This document shows, one piece after another, positions 1 through 4,316 of a DNA stretch of 5,519 nt. Origin of the DNA: Cyanobacteria bacterium T3Sed10_344R1 (GTDB taxonomy: Bacteria > Cyanobacteriota > Cyanobacteriia > Phormidesmidales > Phormidesmidaceae); NCBI GenBank assembly GCA_003566335.1, contig PXDR01000188.1, positions 1-5,519 on the forward strand, in the 5' to 3' direction. Made by a program: the position numbers and the translations under genes. The notes under the pieces were generated by a model. The model worked only from the letters and a program-made list of their open reading frames with translations. It was not told the origin of the DNA and ran no database searches. The stretch's first letter is position 1. Each line of letters begins with the position of its first letter.

Positions 1-1538
1 GCGAACGAGAAAGTCGTGGTCTGCGCCGCTGGATCTGCCTTGGGTTGTTGGGATCTACCGCTGCCCATGGGGTTGTCCTAGGGCTGAGACATCAGGCGGA
101 AGCCCAACTGTCTTGGGATCCAGCGGAACTGGTACTGGTCGTTACTGAGCCGGAGCCTGAAGCGGTTGCCGATTCGTCAGATCAGACTGAGCCAGAAACA
201 GAACCGGAAGGAGAGGCTGCGATCGCACCCTTAGCCACCCCCTTCGCGCCAGAGGAGGCTAGTGACAGTGAGGGTGTAGCGGCAGAGTCAAAGGTCCCTG
301 TTAGAGAGCCACTTCCTGCGATCGCAGCCCCTGATCCCACCCCTGAACTAGAGCCAGCCATCACTGAGCCAGAAGAAGCGGCTGAACCTGAGCCGGTTTC
401 CCCAGATCTCCTCGCAGACAGTTCTGCCCTTGAAGCGGAGTCAGCGCTAGATCCAGAAGTGGAGATAGAGCAGGAGAGCAACTTAGATGCGATCGCTGAA
501 GTCTCCCCAGCTTCTGATCCAGAACAGCCAGAGCAGTCAGAACAACAGGAAGGAGCTGACAATAGCGCCCCAGAACCGGAGTCAGAGGAAGCAGCCTCTG
601 ACAATTCAGCCCCAGACTCAACTACCGACTCCGAGGCAGCAGCGGATCAACCCTCCCCCGCTGAACGCCTCGTGGCGGCCCGGTCTCGCCGCCGCGCCAA
701 TGCCACTTCGGCTGATTCAGAGTCAGATTCAGGGTCAGGAGATCGCTCCGCCAGCTCCAGAACGTCCAGCTCAGCTAACAACGGCACTTCCCAAGCAGCT
801 GTCCCCAGCCGCCCCAGCCCCAGTTCCGCCCCAGCTAACCGCACCCTAGCCTGCGTTGCCTGTCCAGATCCGCCCTATCCCCGTCGTGCCCAAAACGCCA
901 ATATTGAGGGCGTTGTGCAAGTTCAAATTACAGTTTCTGCCAGCGGTCAAGTCACCCAAGTTGCCTTGCTGCGCAGCAGTGGTCATAGCGCTTTAGATCA
1001 ATCCGTTTTGTCCACCGTCAGCAGCCGCTGGCGCTTTAGCCCAACTGACCGTGGCGGCACGACAACCGCCAGCGTTGTCATGGCATTGCCCAATTCAGAA
1101 CTACGCCGTCGAGCAACAGAAGCTGGAGATCGCACCCAGGTTGAATTGCCCAGTAGTGACACAGCAGAAACGCCCCCAGCGAGTCCCCCGGATTCAGAAC
1201 CGACTCCAACCCCAGACACTCGCGATACCTCAGAGACATCGGACACTCCAGCAACCTCAGAGACTAGAGAGGAAAATCGGGACAATCGCAACGAAGCAGC
1301 GGACGAGTCGCCAGCCCCCACCGCCACCGATTTAGCGCCTGAAGCCCTTCCCAGTCCTAATAACCCAATTCAGCCAGCCCCAGATCCTGAGCCATCGCCA
1401 CCTCAAAACAGCACCCCAGGACCGGAGGTGCCGAGTTCGCCTGAGCCCCCTACCCTTCCTGAGCCAAGTCCACCCGCGCCAGCCCCAGCCCCAGCGCCCC
1501 CAAATCTCTCAGATCCAGTGGAAACGCCTGACGATTAA
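1..1538 (+). CDS. tonB: TonB family energy transducer, 5' end cut by window edge
   Basis: TonB couples the inner-membrane proton gradient, through ExbB/ExbD, to outer-membrane transporters for iron chelates and similar ligands. The frame is open from base 3 to the TAA at 1536-1538 and has 511 residues in the window. A TTG at 45 is not a credible start because it falls inside the membrane anchor; the true start lies upstream. Residues 10-28 (counting from base 3) form the anchor and contain S18-x3-H22-G, matching the Ser-x3-His signature of TonB anchors. A long Glu/Pro/Ala/Ser-rich acidic linker follows (about 35-280). The TonB C-terminal fold lies at about 282-364 (bases 846-1094): CxxC, then PPYPRRA, IEGVVQVQITV, GQVTQVALLRSSG and the SRWRFSP end. 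About 147 further Pro/Glu/Ser/Thr-rich residues follow the domain, whereas classical TonB ends there. The family call is secure; the transported substrate is unknown, and no exbB/exbD is visible. Confidence 0.9.
   Translation, partial: ERESRGLRRWICLGLLGSTAAHGVVLGLRHQAEAQLSWDPAELVLVVTEPEPEAVADSSDQTEPETEPEGEAAIAPLATPFAPEEASDSEGVAAESKVPVREPLPAIAAPDPTPELEPAITEPEEAAEPEPVSPDLLADSSALEAESALDPEVEIEQESNLDAIAEVSPASDPEQPEQSEQQEGADNSAPEPESEEAASDNSAPDSTTDSEAAADQPSPAERLVAARSRRRANATSADSESDSGSGDRSASSRTSSSANNGTSQAAVPSRPSPSSAPANRTLACVACPDPPYPRRAQNANIEGVVQVQITVSASGQVTQVALLRSSGHSALDQSVLSTVSSRWRFSPTDRGGTTTASVVMALPNSELRRRATEAGDRTQVELPSSDTAETPPASPPDSEPTPTPDTRDTSETSDTPATSETREENRDNRNEAADESPAPTATDLAPEALPSPNNPIQPAPDPEPSPPQNSTPGPEVPSSPEPPTLPEPSPPAPAPAPAPPNLSDPVETPDD
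219..226. repeat. HIP1 octamer GCGATCGC (one of seven)
   Basis: This is the first of seven perfect HIP1 palindromes in the window. The others are at 318-325, 489-496, 2400-2407, 3319-3326, 3817-3824 and 5239-5246. Three are inside tonB, one is inside the glycosyltransferase gene and three are intergenic. HIP1 over-representation is a hallmark of many cyanobacterial genomes and is the main taxonomic clue here. The copy at 3319 sits in the centre of a much longer palindrome (separate entry). Confidence 0.95.
1479..1496 (+). repeat. Short tandem hexamer coding an Ala-Pro run
   Basis: Three tandem copies of CCAGCC (the last reads CCAGCG) near the 3' end of tonB encode part of an alternating Ala-Pro stretch. 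Such a run makes a stiff extended chain, in keeping with the low-complexity tail of this TonB. It is a plausible site for slippage-driven length variation. Confidence 0.7.
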
Positions 1539-1558
1539 ATCCAGGCATCGCCCTGGAT
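1539..1558 (+). terminator. Hairpin directly after the tonB stop codon
   Basis: A perfect 7-bp stem, ATCCAGG (1539-1545) and CCTGGAT (1552-1558), with a 6-base loop begins at the base after the tonB stop. No T-run follows, so it is either a weak terminator or a 3'-end stabilising structure. Transcription could continue into the small frame at 1612. Confidence 0.45.
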
Positions 1559-1611
1559 GATGACTCACGACACCAGGGTCCGAGGTCAAAGTCCTAGCAC
1601 TCCCTCACTTT

Positions 1612-1719
1612 ATGGATAACTCCAGGTTTGATCCTCAGAATTGGAGCCATTGGCTGTTAATAGCAGCCTTTTCGGGCCTATCGATCTGGATTCTTTGGAA
1701 AGTGTATGCCACAAAATAG
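1612..1719 (+). CDS. Putative 35-residue single-span membrane protein
   Basis: A short frame from ATG 1612 to TAG 1717-1719 encodes 35 residues. Residues 1-14 are polar (MDNSRFDPQNWSHW). Residues 14-31 form a hydrophobic helix (LLIAAFSGLSIWIL) with Trp and Tyr at both edges, and the tail is KVYATK. Aromatic belts plus a positive C-terminus are what a small bitopic membrane protein looks like, and random frames seldom show this. ATG 1612 is the first start codon after an in-frame stop at 1561. No clear ribosome-binding site precedes it, and no promoter is evident in the 73-base gap after tonB, so it may depend on tonB read-through. It ends just before a strong hairpin. I do not recognise the family; it does not match the small photosystem or cytochrome b6f subunits I can recall. 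Its reality rests on composition alone. Confidence 0.5.
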   Translation: MDNSRFDPQNWSHWLLIAAFSGLSIWILWKVYATK

Positions 1720-1725
1720 GGCCAA

Positions 1726-1766
1726 CCCCCTGTGACGATGCCAGATGGGGCAGACCTCACAGGGGG
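1726..1766. terminator. GC-rich hairpin between convergent genes
   Basis: A perfect 10-bp stem, CCCCCTGTGA (1726-1735) with TCACAGGGGG (1757-1766), encloses a 21-base loop. The loop contains a nested 4-bp stem, TGCC (1739-1742) with GGCA (1749-1752). It begins 6 bases after the 35-residue frame and ends 13 bases before the stop of the leftward gene at 1780. It can therefore serve as a shared terminator for both directions. A T-run is missing on both strands, which is common in cyanobacteria. Confidence 0.6.
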
Positions 1767-1779
1767 GTGTGCGAATGCT

Positions 1780-1992
1780 CTAAACCGATAGCTGCCAGCA
1801 GGTCTCTAGCCACTGGGCTAGCTCTCGGCGAGGTCGGTTTGCCTGCTGCATCACGCTCCACAGCTGCATGGCCTGGTGGGGGCCATCAATTTGAACTTGG
1901 AGCGGCTGGTGAGGGTGACAGCGACAGGGAATATCTAGCTCCTGCAACCGAAAGTAGGCTTGCCAGCGATCTTCACAGTGGATATTAGCCAT
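1780..1992 (-). CDS. Asr1405/Asl0597 family small protein
   Basis: The gene encodes 70 residues from ATG at 1992 to TAG at 1780. The sequence opens with a Trp-Gln-x-Tyr segment (DRWQAYFRLQELDIPCRC, residues 8-25). A basic and hydrophobic middle follows (QPLQVQI), then an AMQLWSVMQQ helix and a RRELAQWLETCW end. This order, including the RLQELxIPC core and the ELxxWLExCW ending, matches my recollection of the small cyanobacteria-restricted family named after Nostoc Asr1405 and Asl0597. Its function is unknown. It has no signal peptide or membrane span and is probably cytoplasmic. Three cysteines (23, 25 and 66) are present. The length is normal for the family. No obvious Shine-Dalgarno precedes the ATG. 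It faces the tonB side convergently and appears to be a single-gene unit. Confidence 0.82.
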   Translation of the reverse strand: MANIHCEDRWQAYFRLQELDIPCRCHPHQPLQVQIDGPHQAMQLWSVMQQANRPRRELAQWLETCWQLSV

Positions 1993-2071
1993 AGGTCATT
2001 TAGGAAAGTTAAGTCTAAAAAACAGGGGCACAACGGGATCTAAAAACAAGTTTTCCCAATCATTTGCTTTG

Positions 2072-2151
2072 AAGGATTTTTAATTTCGAATCAATCTATT
2101 CAGAAGAGATTTTCAAGAGTTCTGCAAGTCTTTCTTGATAGATAAATCCTT
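2072..2151. repeat. Nested inverted repeats in AT-rich spacer
   Basis: Outer arms AAGGATTT (2072-2079) and AAATCCTT (2144-2151) are perfect complements 64 bases apart. Inside lies a second pair, TCAAGA (2113-2118) and TCTTGA (2133-2138), with a 14-base loop. The arrangement could fold as a branched RNA on either strand. In AT-rich sequence 6-8 bp arms can also arise by chance, so confidence in a function is low. Confidence 0.35.
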
Positions 2152-2276
2152 GCTCCAGCAGGCAGAACTTCTCACAAGCATCAGTTCAGGATGTATAAAA
2201 TAACTGCACCAAATGCCAAATCTATTGACTTCTACTGGATTAGAACTTTAGGAAAACTACAGGGGCTGGTAGAGCT

Positions 2277-2423
2277 TTACGAGTAAATAAGCGCTAAATA
2301 TTTGCGAATTGAGGCAACGGTTTCAGCAGGCGATTTCATGGATTCAGCAGGGTTGATGCAAGACTCTCGCAACAGAACCAGTGCATGACGAACTGGATTG
2401 CGATCGCAACCTAGAAACTTGAA
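2277..2423 (-). other. Possible coding remnant or small frame, no good start
   Basis: Between an in-frame stop at 2426-2424 and the TAA at 2279-2277 the minus strand is open for 48 codons. It reads like ordinary soluble protein: RNPVRHALVLLRE, then CINPAESMKSPAETVASIRK, and ends in YLALIYS. There is no start codon near the beginning. The first ATG (2339) would leave only 20 residues, and a TTG lies just before RESC. No ribosome-binding site precedes either. It may be the 3' end of a decayed gene or chance. I do not recognise the family. Confidence 0.2.
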
Positions 2424-2440
2424 TTAGGATAAGAACAGTT

Positions 2441-2457
2441 CTCAAGCCTTGCTTGAG
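2441..2457. promoter_or_regulatory. 17-base dyad upstream of dps
   Basis: CTCAAGC (2441-2447) and GCTTGAG (2451-2457) are perfect 7-base inverted arms around CTT, about 90 bases before the dps start. An overlapping shorter dyad, AGAAC-A-GTTCT (2432-2442), abuts it. The position suits either an operator for stress or iron control of dps or a hairpin in the leader. It matches no regulator consensus that I can name. Confidence 0.4.
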
Positions 2458-2533
2458 CGTTAAGCTTTCGAGCTAGGGTGTTAGCTACCCCCGGCGATTG
2501 AGTCTGAAGTCATGCCAAAGATCTACCGTTGGA

Positions 2534-2537
2534 GAGG
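2534..2537 (+). promoter_or_regulatory. Ribosome-binding site fixing the dps start
   Basis: GAGG at 2534-2537, within the purine run GGAGAGGA (2531-2538), lies 6 bases before ATG 2544. This is ideal spacing. It selects ATG 2544 over the in-frame TTG at 2529, which would put the Shine-Dalgarno inside the coding region. Confidence 0.8.
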
Positions 2538-2543
2538 AACAAA

Positions 2544-3074
2544 ATGTCTACTGAAATGCTAATCACGCCCTTTGGTCAAGTTGCAGATAACGTTCTGCTG
2601 CTAGAGAAAAACACTACGGAGCCTGTCTGCGAGGGGCTAAATATTCTGTTCGCCAGCTTTCAGGCCCTGTATTTGCAGTATCAAAAGCACCACTTTGTAG
2701 TGGAAGGATCAGAGTTCTACTCACTCCATGAGTTCTTCTCTGACAGCTATGAAGAAGTTCAGGGCCACGTTCATGATTTAGGCGAACGGCTGAATGGTTT
2801 GGGTGGGGTACCGGCTGGTTCATTTAGCAAACTGGCCGAACTCTGCTGCTTCACTCCCGAAGCGGACGGTATTTTCCGCTGCCGCCAAATGATCAGCAAC
2901 GATCTTCAGGCCGAACAGGGCATCTTGACCACAATCCGCCGTCAAACTGCTCAAGCTGAGAGCCTGGGTGATCGAGCCACCCGATACCTCTATGAAGGTA
3001 TTTTGCTCAAGACCGAAGAGCGGGCTTATCACCTTGATCACTTCTTGGCTAAGGACAGCCTCACCCTTTGGTAA
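2544..3074 (+). CDS. dps: Dps family ferritin-like protein with histidine-type ferroxidase centre
   Basis: Dps proteins form 12-subunit cytoplasmic shells that oxidise Fe(II), usually with peroxide, and store the ferric core, protecting DNA and photosystems. The gene encodes 176 residues, a normal length. The four-helix core is clear: helix A about 28-52 with QYQKHHFVVEG, helix B about 59-85 with FYSLHEFF and GHVHDLGERL, and helices C/D from about 115 to 170, ending ERAYHLDHFL. Aligning by eye to E. coli Dps, H50, H62 and E81 match ferroxidase ligands H51, H63 and E82. The D78 position is H77, and the D67 position is S66 with D67 next to it. The usual Trp after the first ligand is F51. A histidine in place of the Asp is characteristic of the DpsA type of Thermosynechococcus elongatus and of Nostoc punctiforme Dps4. 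The N-terminus has no Lys-rich DNA-binding tail. The gene is monocistronic, with an intrinsic terminator about 85 bases after the stop. Confidence 0.92.
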   Translation: MSTEMLITPFGQVADNVLLLEKNTTEPVCEGLNILFASFQALYLQYQKHHFVVEGSEFYSLHEFFSDSYEEVQGHVHDLGERLNGLGGVPAGSFSKLAELCCFTPEADGIFRCRQMISNDLQAEQGILTTIRRQTAQAESLGDRATRYLYEGILLKTEERAYHLDHFLAKDSLTLW

Positions 3075-3159
3075 GGCCCATTAGCTAATTGGGCATGGGG
3101 AGTAGCCGTGGCTGGATTCCGCTGAGATAAAGCCGAGAGTCACCTCCTTAATGTCCTAC

Positions 3160-3183
3160 AGCCCTGCTTCGGCGGGGCTTTTT
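3160..3183 (+). terminator. Intrinsic terminator of dps
   Basis: AGCCCTGC (3160-3167) pairs with GCGGGGCT (3172-3179) in an 8-bp stem with one G-U pair. The stem is capped by a TTCG tetraloop and followed by TTTT (3180-3183). It lies 85 bases after the dps stop. A weaker stem, GCCCA (3076-3080) with TGGGC (3090-3094), sits right behind the stop codon. Confidence 0.92.
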
Positions 3184-3230
3184 CATGTCTTCTACAGTTT
3201 AACCTTAATGGGATTTAGTATCAATTAATT

Positions 3231-3258
3231 TTGGATTAAGTGGCAGCAGAACTATAAG
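3231..3258 (+). promoter_or_regulatory. Orphan promoter-like pair facing right
   Basis: TTGGAT (3231-3236), 16 bases, then TATAAG (3253-3258) resembles a sigma70-type promoter with a 5/6 match in the -10 box. Transcription would begin near 3265, after the dps terminator, and run into the hairpin at 3309-3337. No rightward gene follows, so the product would be a short RNA or an antisense transcript to the leftward gene at 3479-3736. Confidence 0.4.
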
Positions 3259-3308
3259 GTGCTGTCTTTGAGATCGGAAAACATACCAAATAGTAGGGGA
3301 TAGAGACT

Positions 3309-3337
3309 GGTTGGGGCTGCGATCGCAGCCCCCAACC
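3309..3337. repeat. Extended palindrome centred on a HIP1 site
   Basis: The left arm at 3309-3322 (GGTTGGGGCTGCGA) is complementary to 3323-3337 apart from one extra C in the right arm (five C against four G). The HIP1 octamer 3319-3326 forms the exact centre. In RNA this is a very stable GC-rich hairpin on either strand. It lies between the convergent dps and lipoprotein genes and could act as a barrier or as the 3' end of a small RNA. No T-run follows. Confidence 0.75.
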
Positions 3338-3433
3338 CCAGCCTCCTAAGCAACTAGGCCAGGCTTTTCTCCAGCTTTATCCAAAATCTTTTTCAATAGA
3401 GTAAAGGAAGACTGTCAGGTCCAGTCAGCCAGG

Positions 3434-3453
3434 TATGCCGTGTATAGGGCATA
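3434..3453 (-). terminator. Small hairpin after the leftward lipoprotein gene
   Basis: TATGCC (3434-3439) and GGCATA (3448-3453) are perfect 6-base arms around an 8-base loop, 25 bases beyond the stop at 3479. There is no T-run on the minus strand, so this is a weak terminator candidate. The stronger HIP1-centred hairpin lies about 100 bases further on. Confidence 0.3.
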
Positions 3454-3478
3454 AAGTTACGGAGATTAGATCCACGAC

Positions 3479-3736
3479 CTACGACGTGCTGATCACGAAC
3501 AAGAGCTGGGTGGGGTAGACCACACATACGCCATCAGCTCGGCAAATGGCAACAGTTTCCACGCCGTCCCGCTCTAAGTCAGCCGCCACCGTCAAACATT
3601 GGTTAAAGATCGTGGGCTCGGCACCGGGCTGTGGCCAAAACTTGAGCTGATGGGCACTGTAGTCAGTTTGGTAACAGCGAGACTGACAGCCTGCTATGAG
3701 TAGAGCCAAACCGGGCGTCAAAGAAAGGGTATTCAT
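3479..3736 (-). CDS. Small putative lipoprotein, function unknown
   Basis: ATG 3736 to TAG 3479 encodes 85 residues. Residues 1-16 form a hydrophobic leader ending LLIAGC, a good lipobox with the modified Cys at 17. This predicts export and lipid anchoring. The leader is odd in lacking any Lys or Arg in its n-region. The mature part is short and polar (CYQTDYSAHQLKFWPQPG, then FNQCLTVAADLERDGVETVAIC, ending CVVYPTQLLFVISTS). It has four more cysteines (21, 47, 65 and 71) that could form two disulfides in the periplasm. A TTG at 3751 would add five residues, but ATG 3736 fits the promoter at 3765-3792 better (leader about 22 bases). No Shine-Dalgarno is evident. It appears to be a single gene. 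I do not recognise the family. Confidence 0.6.
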   Translation of the reverse strand: MNTLSLTPGLALLIAGCQSRCYQTDYSAHQLKFWPQPGAEPTIFNQCLTVAADLERDGVETVAICRADGVCVVYPTQLLFVISTS

Positions 3737-3764
3737 GGCAATGCCCGACAAAGAAAAACAACAA

Positions 3765-3792
3765 AGTTTAGGGGAGTAGCCCCGTTAATCAA
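3765..3792 (-). promoter_or_regulatory. Promoter of the putative lipoprotein gene
   Basis: On the minus strand, TTGATT (3792-3787), 16 bases, then TAAACT (3770-3765) gives a plausible -35/-10 pair with transcription starting near 3758. The spacer contains a dyad, GGGG (3771-3774) and CCCC (3780-3783), around five bases. That is a typical place for a repressor or for structure-based control. Confidence 0.5.
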
Positions 3793-3857
3793 GTCCAGAT
3801 GGGATGCCTAAACCCTGCGATCGCAGAGGGATAGATCGCAGCAGCGGGATGGAAGTG

Positions 3858-4013
3858 CTACGAACAGGAGGAAAATCCTGGCTTATCGCCTAACGAGGAA
3901 TTTCCGCCCTGCAGCCGTTGCCGGTGTTGCAAGCAGGATTGCACTTGAGGCCACTGGGCTCGAATCAAAACCGCGCACTTTTTACTCAGGAGTTGTTTAG
4001 AGGAGGACTTCAT
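3858..4013 (-). CDS. Possible 51-residue protein, unknown
   Basis: ATG 4013 to TAG 3858 encodes 51 residues. The start has a good ribosome-binding site: GAGG at 4023-4020, 6 bases before the ATG. The N-terminus is basic (MKSSSKQLLSKKCAVLIRAQ). The middle is Gln/Arg-rich (WPQVQSCLQHRQRLQGG), and the end is GFSSCS. There is no signal peptide or membrane span. It contains three cysteines. A promoter-like pair at 4178-4206 on the same strand gives it a leader of about 158 bases with two hairpins. It ends 66 bases before the -35 box of the next leftward gene. The composition is not strongly protein-like, so only the start signals and context argue for it. Confidence 0.3.
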   Translation of the reverse strand: MKSSSKQLLSKKCAVLIRAQWPQVQSCLQHRQRLQGGNSSLGDKPGFSSCS

Positions 4014-4104
4014 CACACACCTCAGAAGCAGCTTGAAAATTGAAGATTTACAGGAATAACTCTCAATACAGGTCAGGCCGAGAATTGGGAGATATCTCTA
4101 AGAC

Positions 4105-4130
4105 AGCGCTTTTAGGTTAAAGAAAGCGCT
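4105..4130. repeat. Perfect 8-bp hairpin in the leftward leader
   Basis: AGCGCTTT (4105-4112) and AAAGCGCT (4123-4130) are perfect arms with a 10-base loop. On the minus strand it lies about 40 bases after the predicted transcription start near 4171 and about 90 bases before the ATG at 4013. Confidence 0.6.
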
Positions 4131-4142
4131 TTGAAGTGCTTG

Positions 4143-4162
4143 TTTTAGCGTTTACGCTAGAA
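4143..4162. repeat. Second leader hairpin
   Basis: TTTTAGCG (4143-4150) pairs with 4155-4162 over 8 bp with one G-U, around a TTTA loop. Its core, TAGCG/CGCTA, is perfect. It lies close behind the predicted leftward start at about 4171, so it would form the 5' stem of that transcript. Confidence 0.55.
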
Positions 4163-4177
4163 ATGTTCAGCATGGAC

Positions 4178-4206
4178 ATCTTAGCAACCCTGTTTATTTA
4201 ATGCAA
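4178..4206 (-). promoter_or_regulatory. Leftward promoter-like pair with extended -10
   Basis: On the minus strand, TTGCAT (4206-4201), a 17-base spacer, then TAAGAT (4183-4178) form a -35/-10 pair. TGC before the -10 gives the extended TGn element. Transcription would start near 4171 and pass through two hairpins before the 51-residue frame. It is 111 bases beyond the glycosyltransferase stop and so could drive an independent unit. Confidence 0.45.
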
Positions 4207-4316
4207 ATATATCGCAATAATTCCGGGTTGTAAGCGGGTTAAACTCCAGGCAGCTTAGCCATGAGCGTCTGCTGCTGAGGGGTTCCCTTCGCCTGAAGAT
4301 TGAAGCCACGGGGCGA

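Larger units (their letters stand above)
1993..2543. other. Long intergenic region upstream of dps
   Basis: No firm gene was found on either strand in these 551 bases. Bases about 2010-2210 are clearly AT-richer than the flanking genes and hold nested inverted repeats (2072-2151, separate entry). A promoter-like pair facing right is visible as CTCACA (2171-2176), 17 bases, TATAAA (2194-2199), but it lies about 345 bases before dps. An open leftward stretch at 2277-2423 may be a coding remnant (separate entry). A HIP1 site is at 2400-2407 and a dyad at 2441-2457. I could not find a convincing -35/-10 pair close to dps. Confidence 0.6.
3184..3478. other. Spacer between dps terminator and convergent lipoprotein gene
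   Basis: No credible coding frame was found on either strand. The spacer holds a rightward promoter-like pair (3231-3258), a strong HIP1-centred hairpin (3309-3337) and a small hairpin near the 3' end of the leftward gene (3434-3453). Frames starting in this area are under 30 codons and lack ribosome-binding sites. Confidence 0.6.
4014..4316. other. Spacer downstream of the glycosyltransferase gene
   Basis: These 303 bases carry the region after the leftward glycosyltransferase stop, a leftward promoter-like pair (4178-4206), two hairpins (4105-4130 and 4143-4162) and the ribosome-binding site of the 51-residue frame. I found no intrinsic terminator with a T-run for the glycosyltransferase. 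A 20-residue leftward frame (4179-4117) has no ribosome-binding site and overlaps the -10 box and both hairpins. Confidence 0.55.

Noticed and set aside
182..621. Leftward frames of 140 and 86 residues, plus rightward 487-849, under tonB
   Set aside because: They are Ser/Gly- or Gln/Pro-rich mirror images of the low-complexity tonB linker. The TonB motifs are in the main frame.
1641..1988. 115-residue rightward frame
   Set aside because: It overlaps the leftward Asr1405/Asl0597-family gene almost entirely and, at its start, the 35-residue membrane frame in another phase. Its composition (many Cys, Arg and Gly, no domain) is that of a shadow frame.
2191..2286. 31-residue rightward frame
   Set aside because: Its only upstream AGG touches the ATG, too close to work as a ribosome-binding site, and the start overlaps a TATAAA box. 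No family resemblance was seen.
2432..2442. LexA-like box AGAAC-A-GTTCT
   Set aside because: The half-sites resemble SOS operators, but LexA boxes need about four bases between GAAC and GTTC. Here there is one.
2529..2543. TTG start adding five residues to Dps
   Set aside because: The Shine-Dalgarno GAGG (2534-2537) is ideally spaced for ATG 2544 and would lie inside the longer version.
3956..3966. tRNA T-loop-like GGGCTCGAATC
   Set aside because: No acceptor, D or anticodon stems can be built around it.
4117..4179. 20-residue leftward frame
   Set aside because: It starts inside the predicted -10 box, has no ribosome-binding site and consists largely of the two hairpins.
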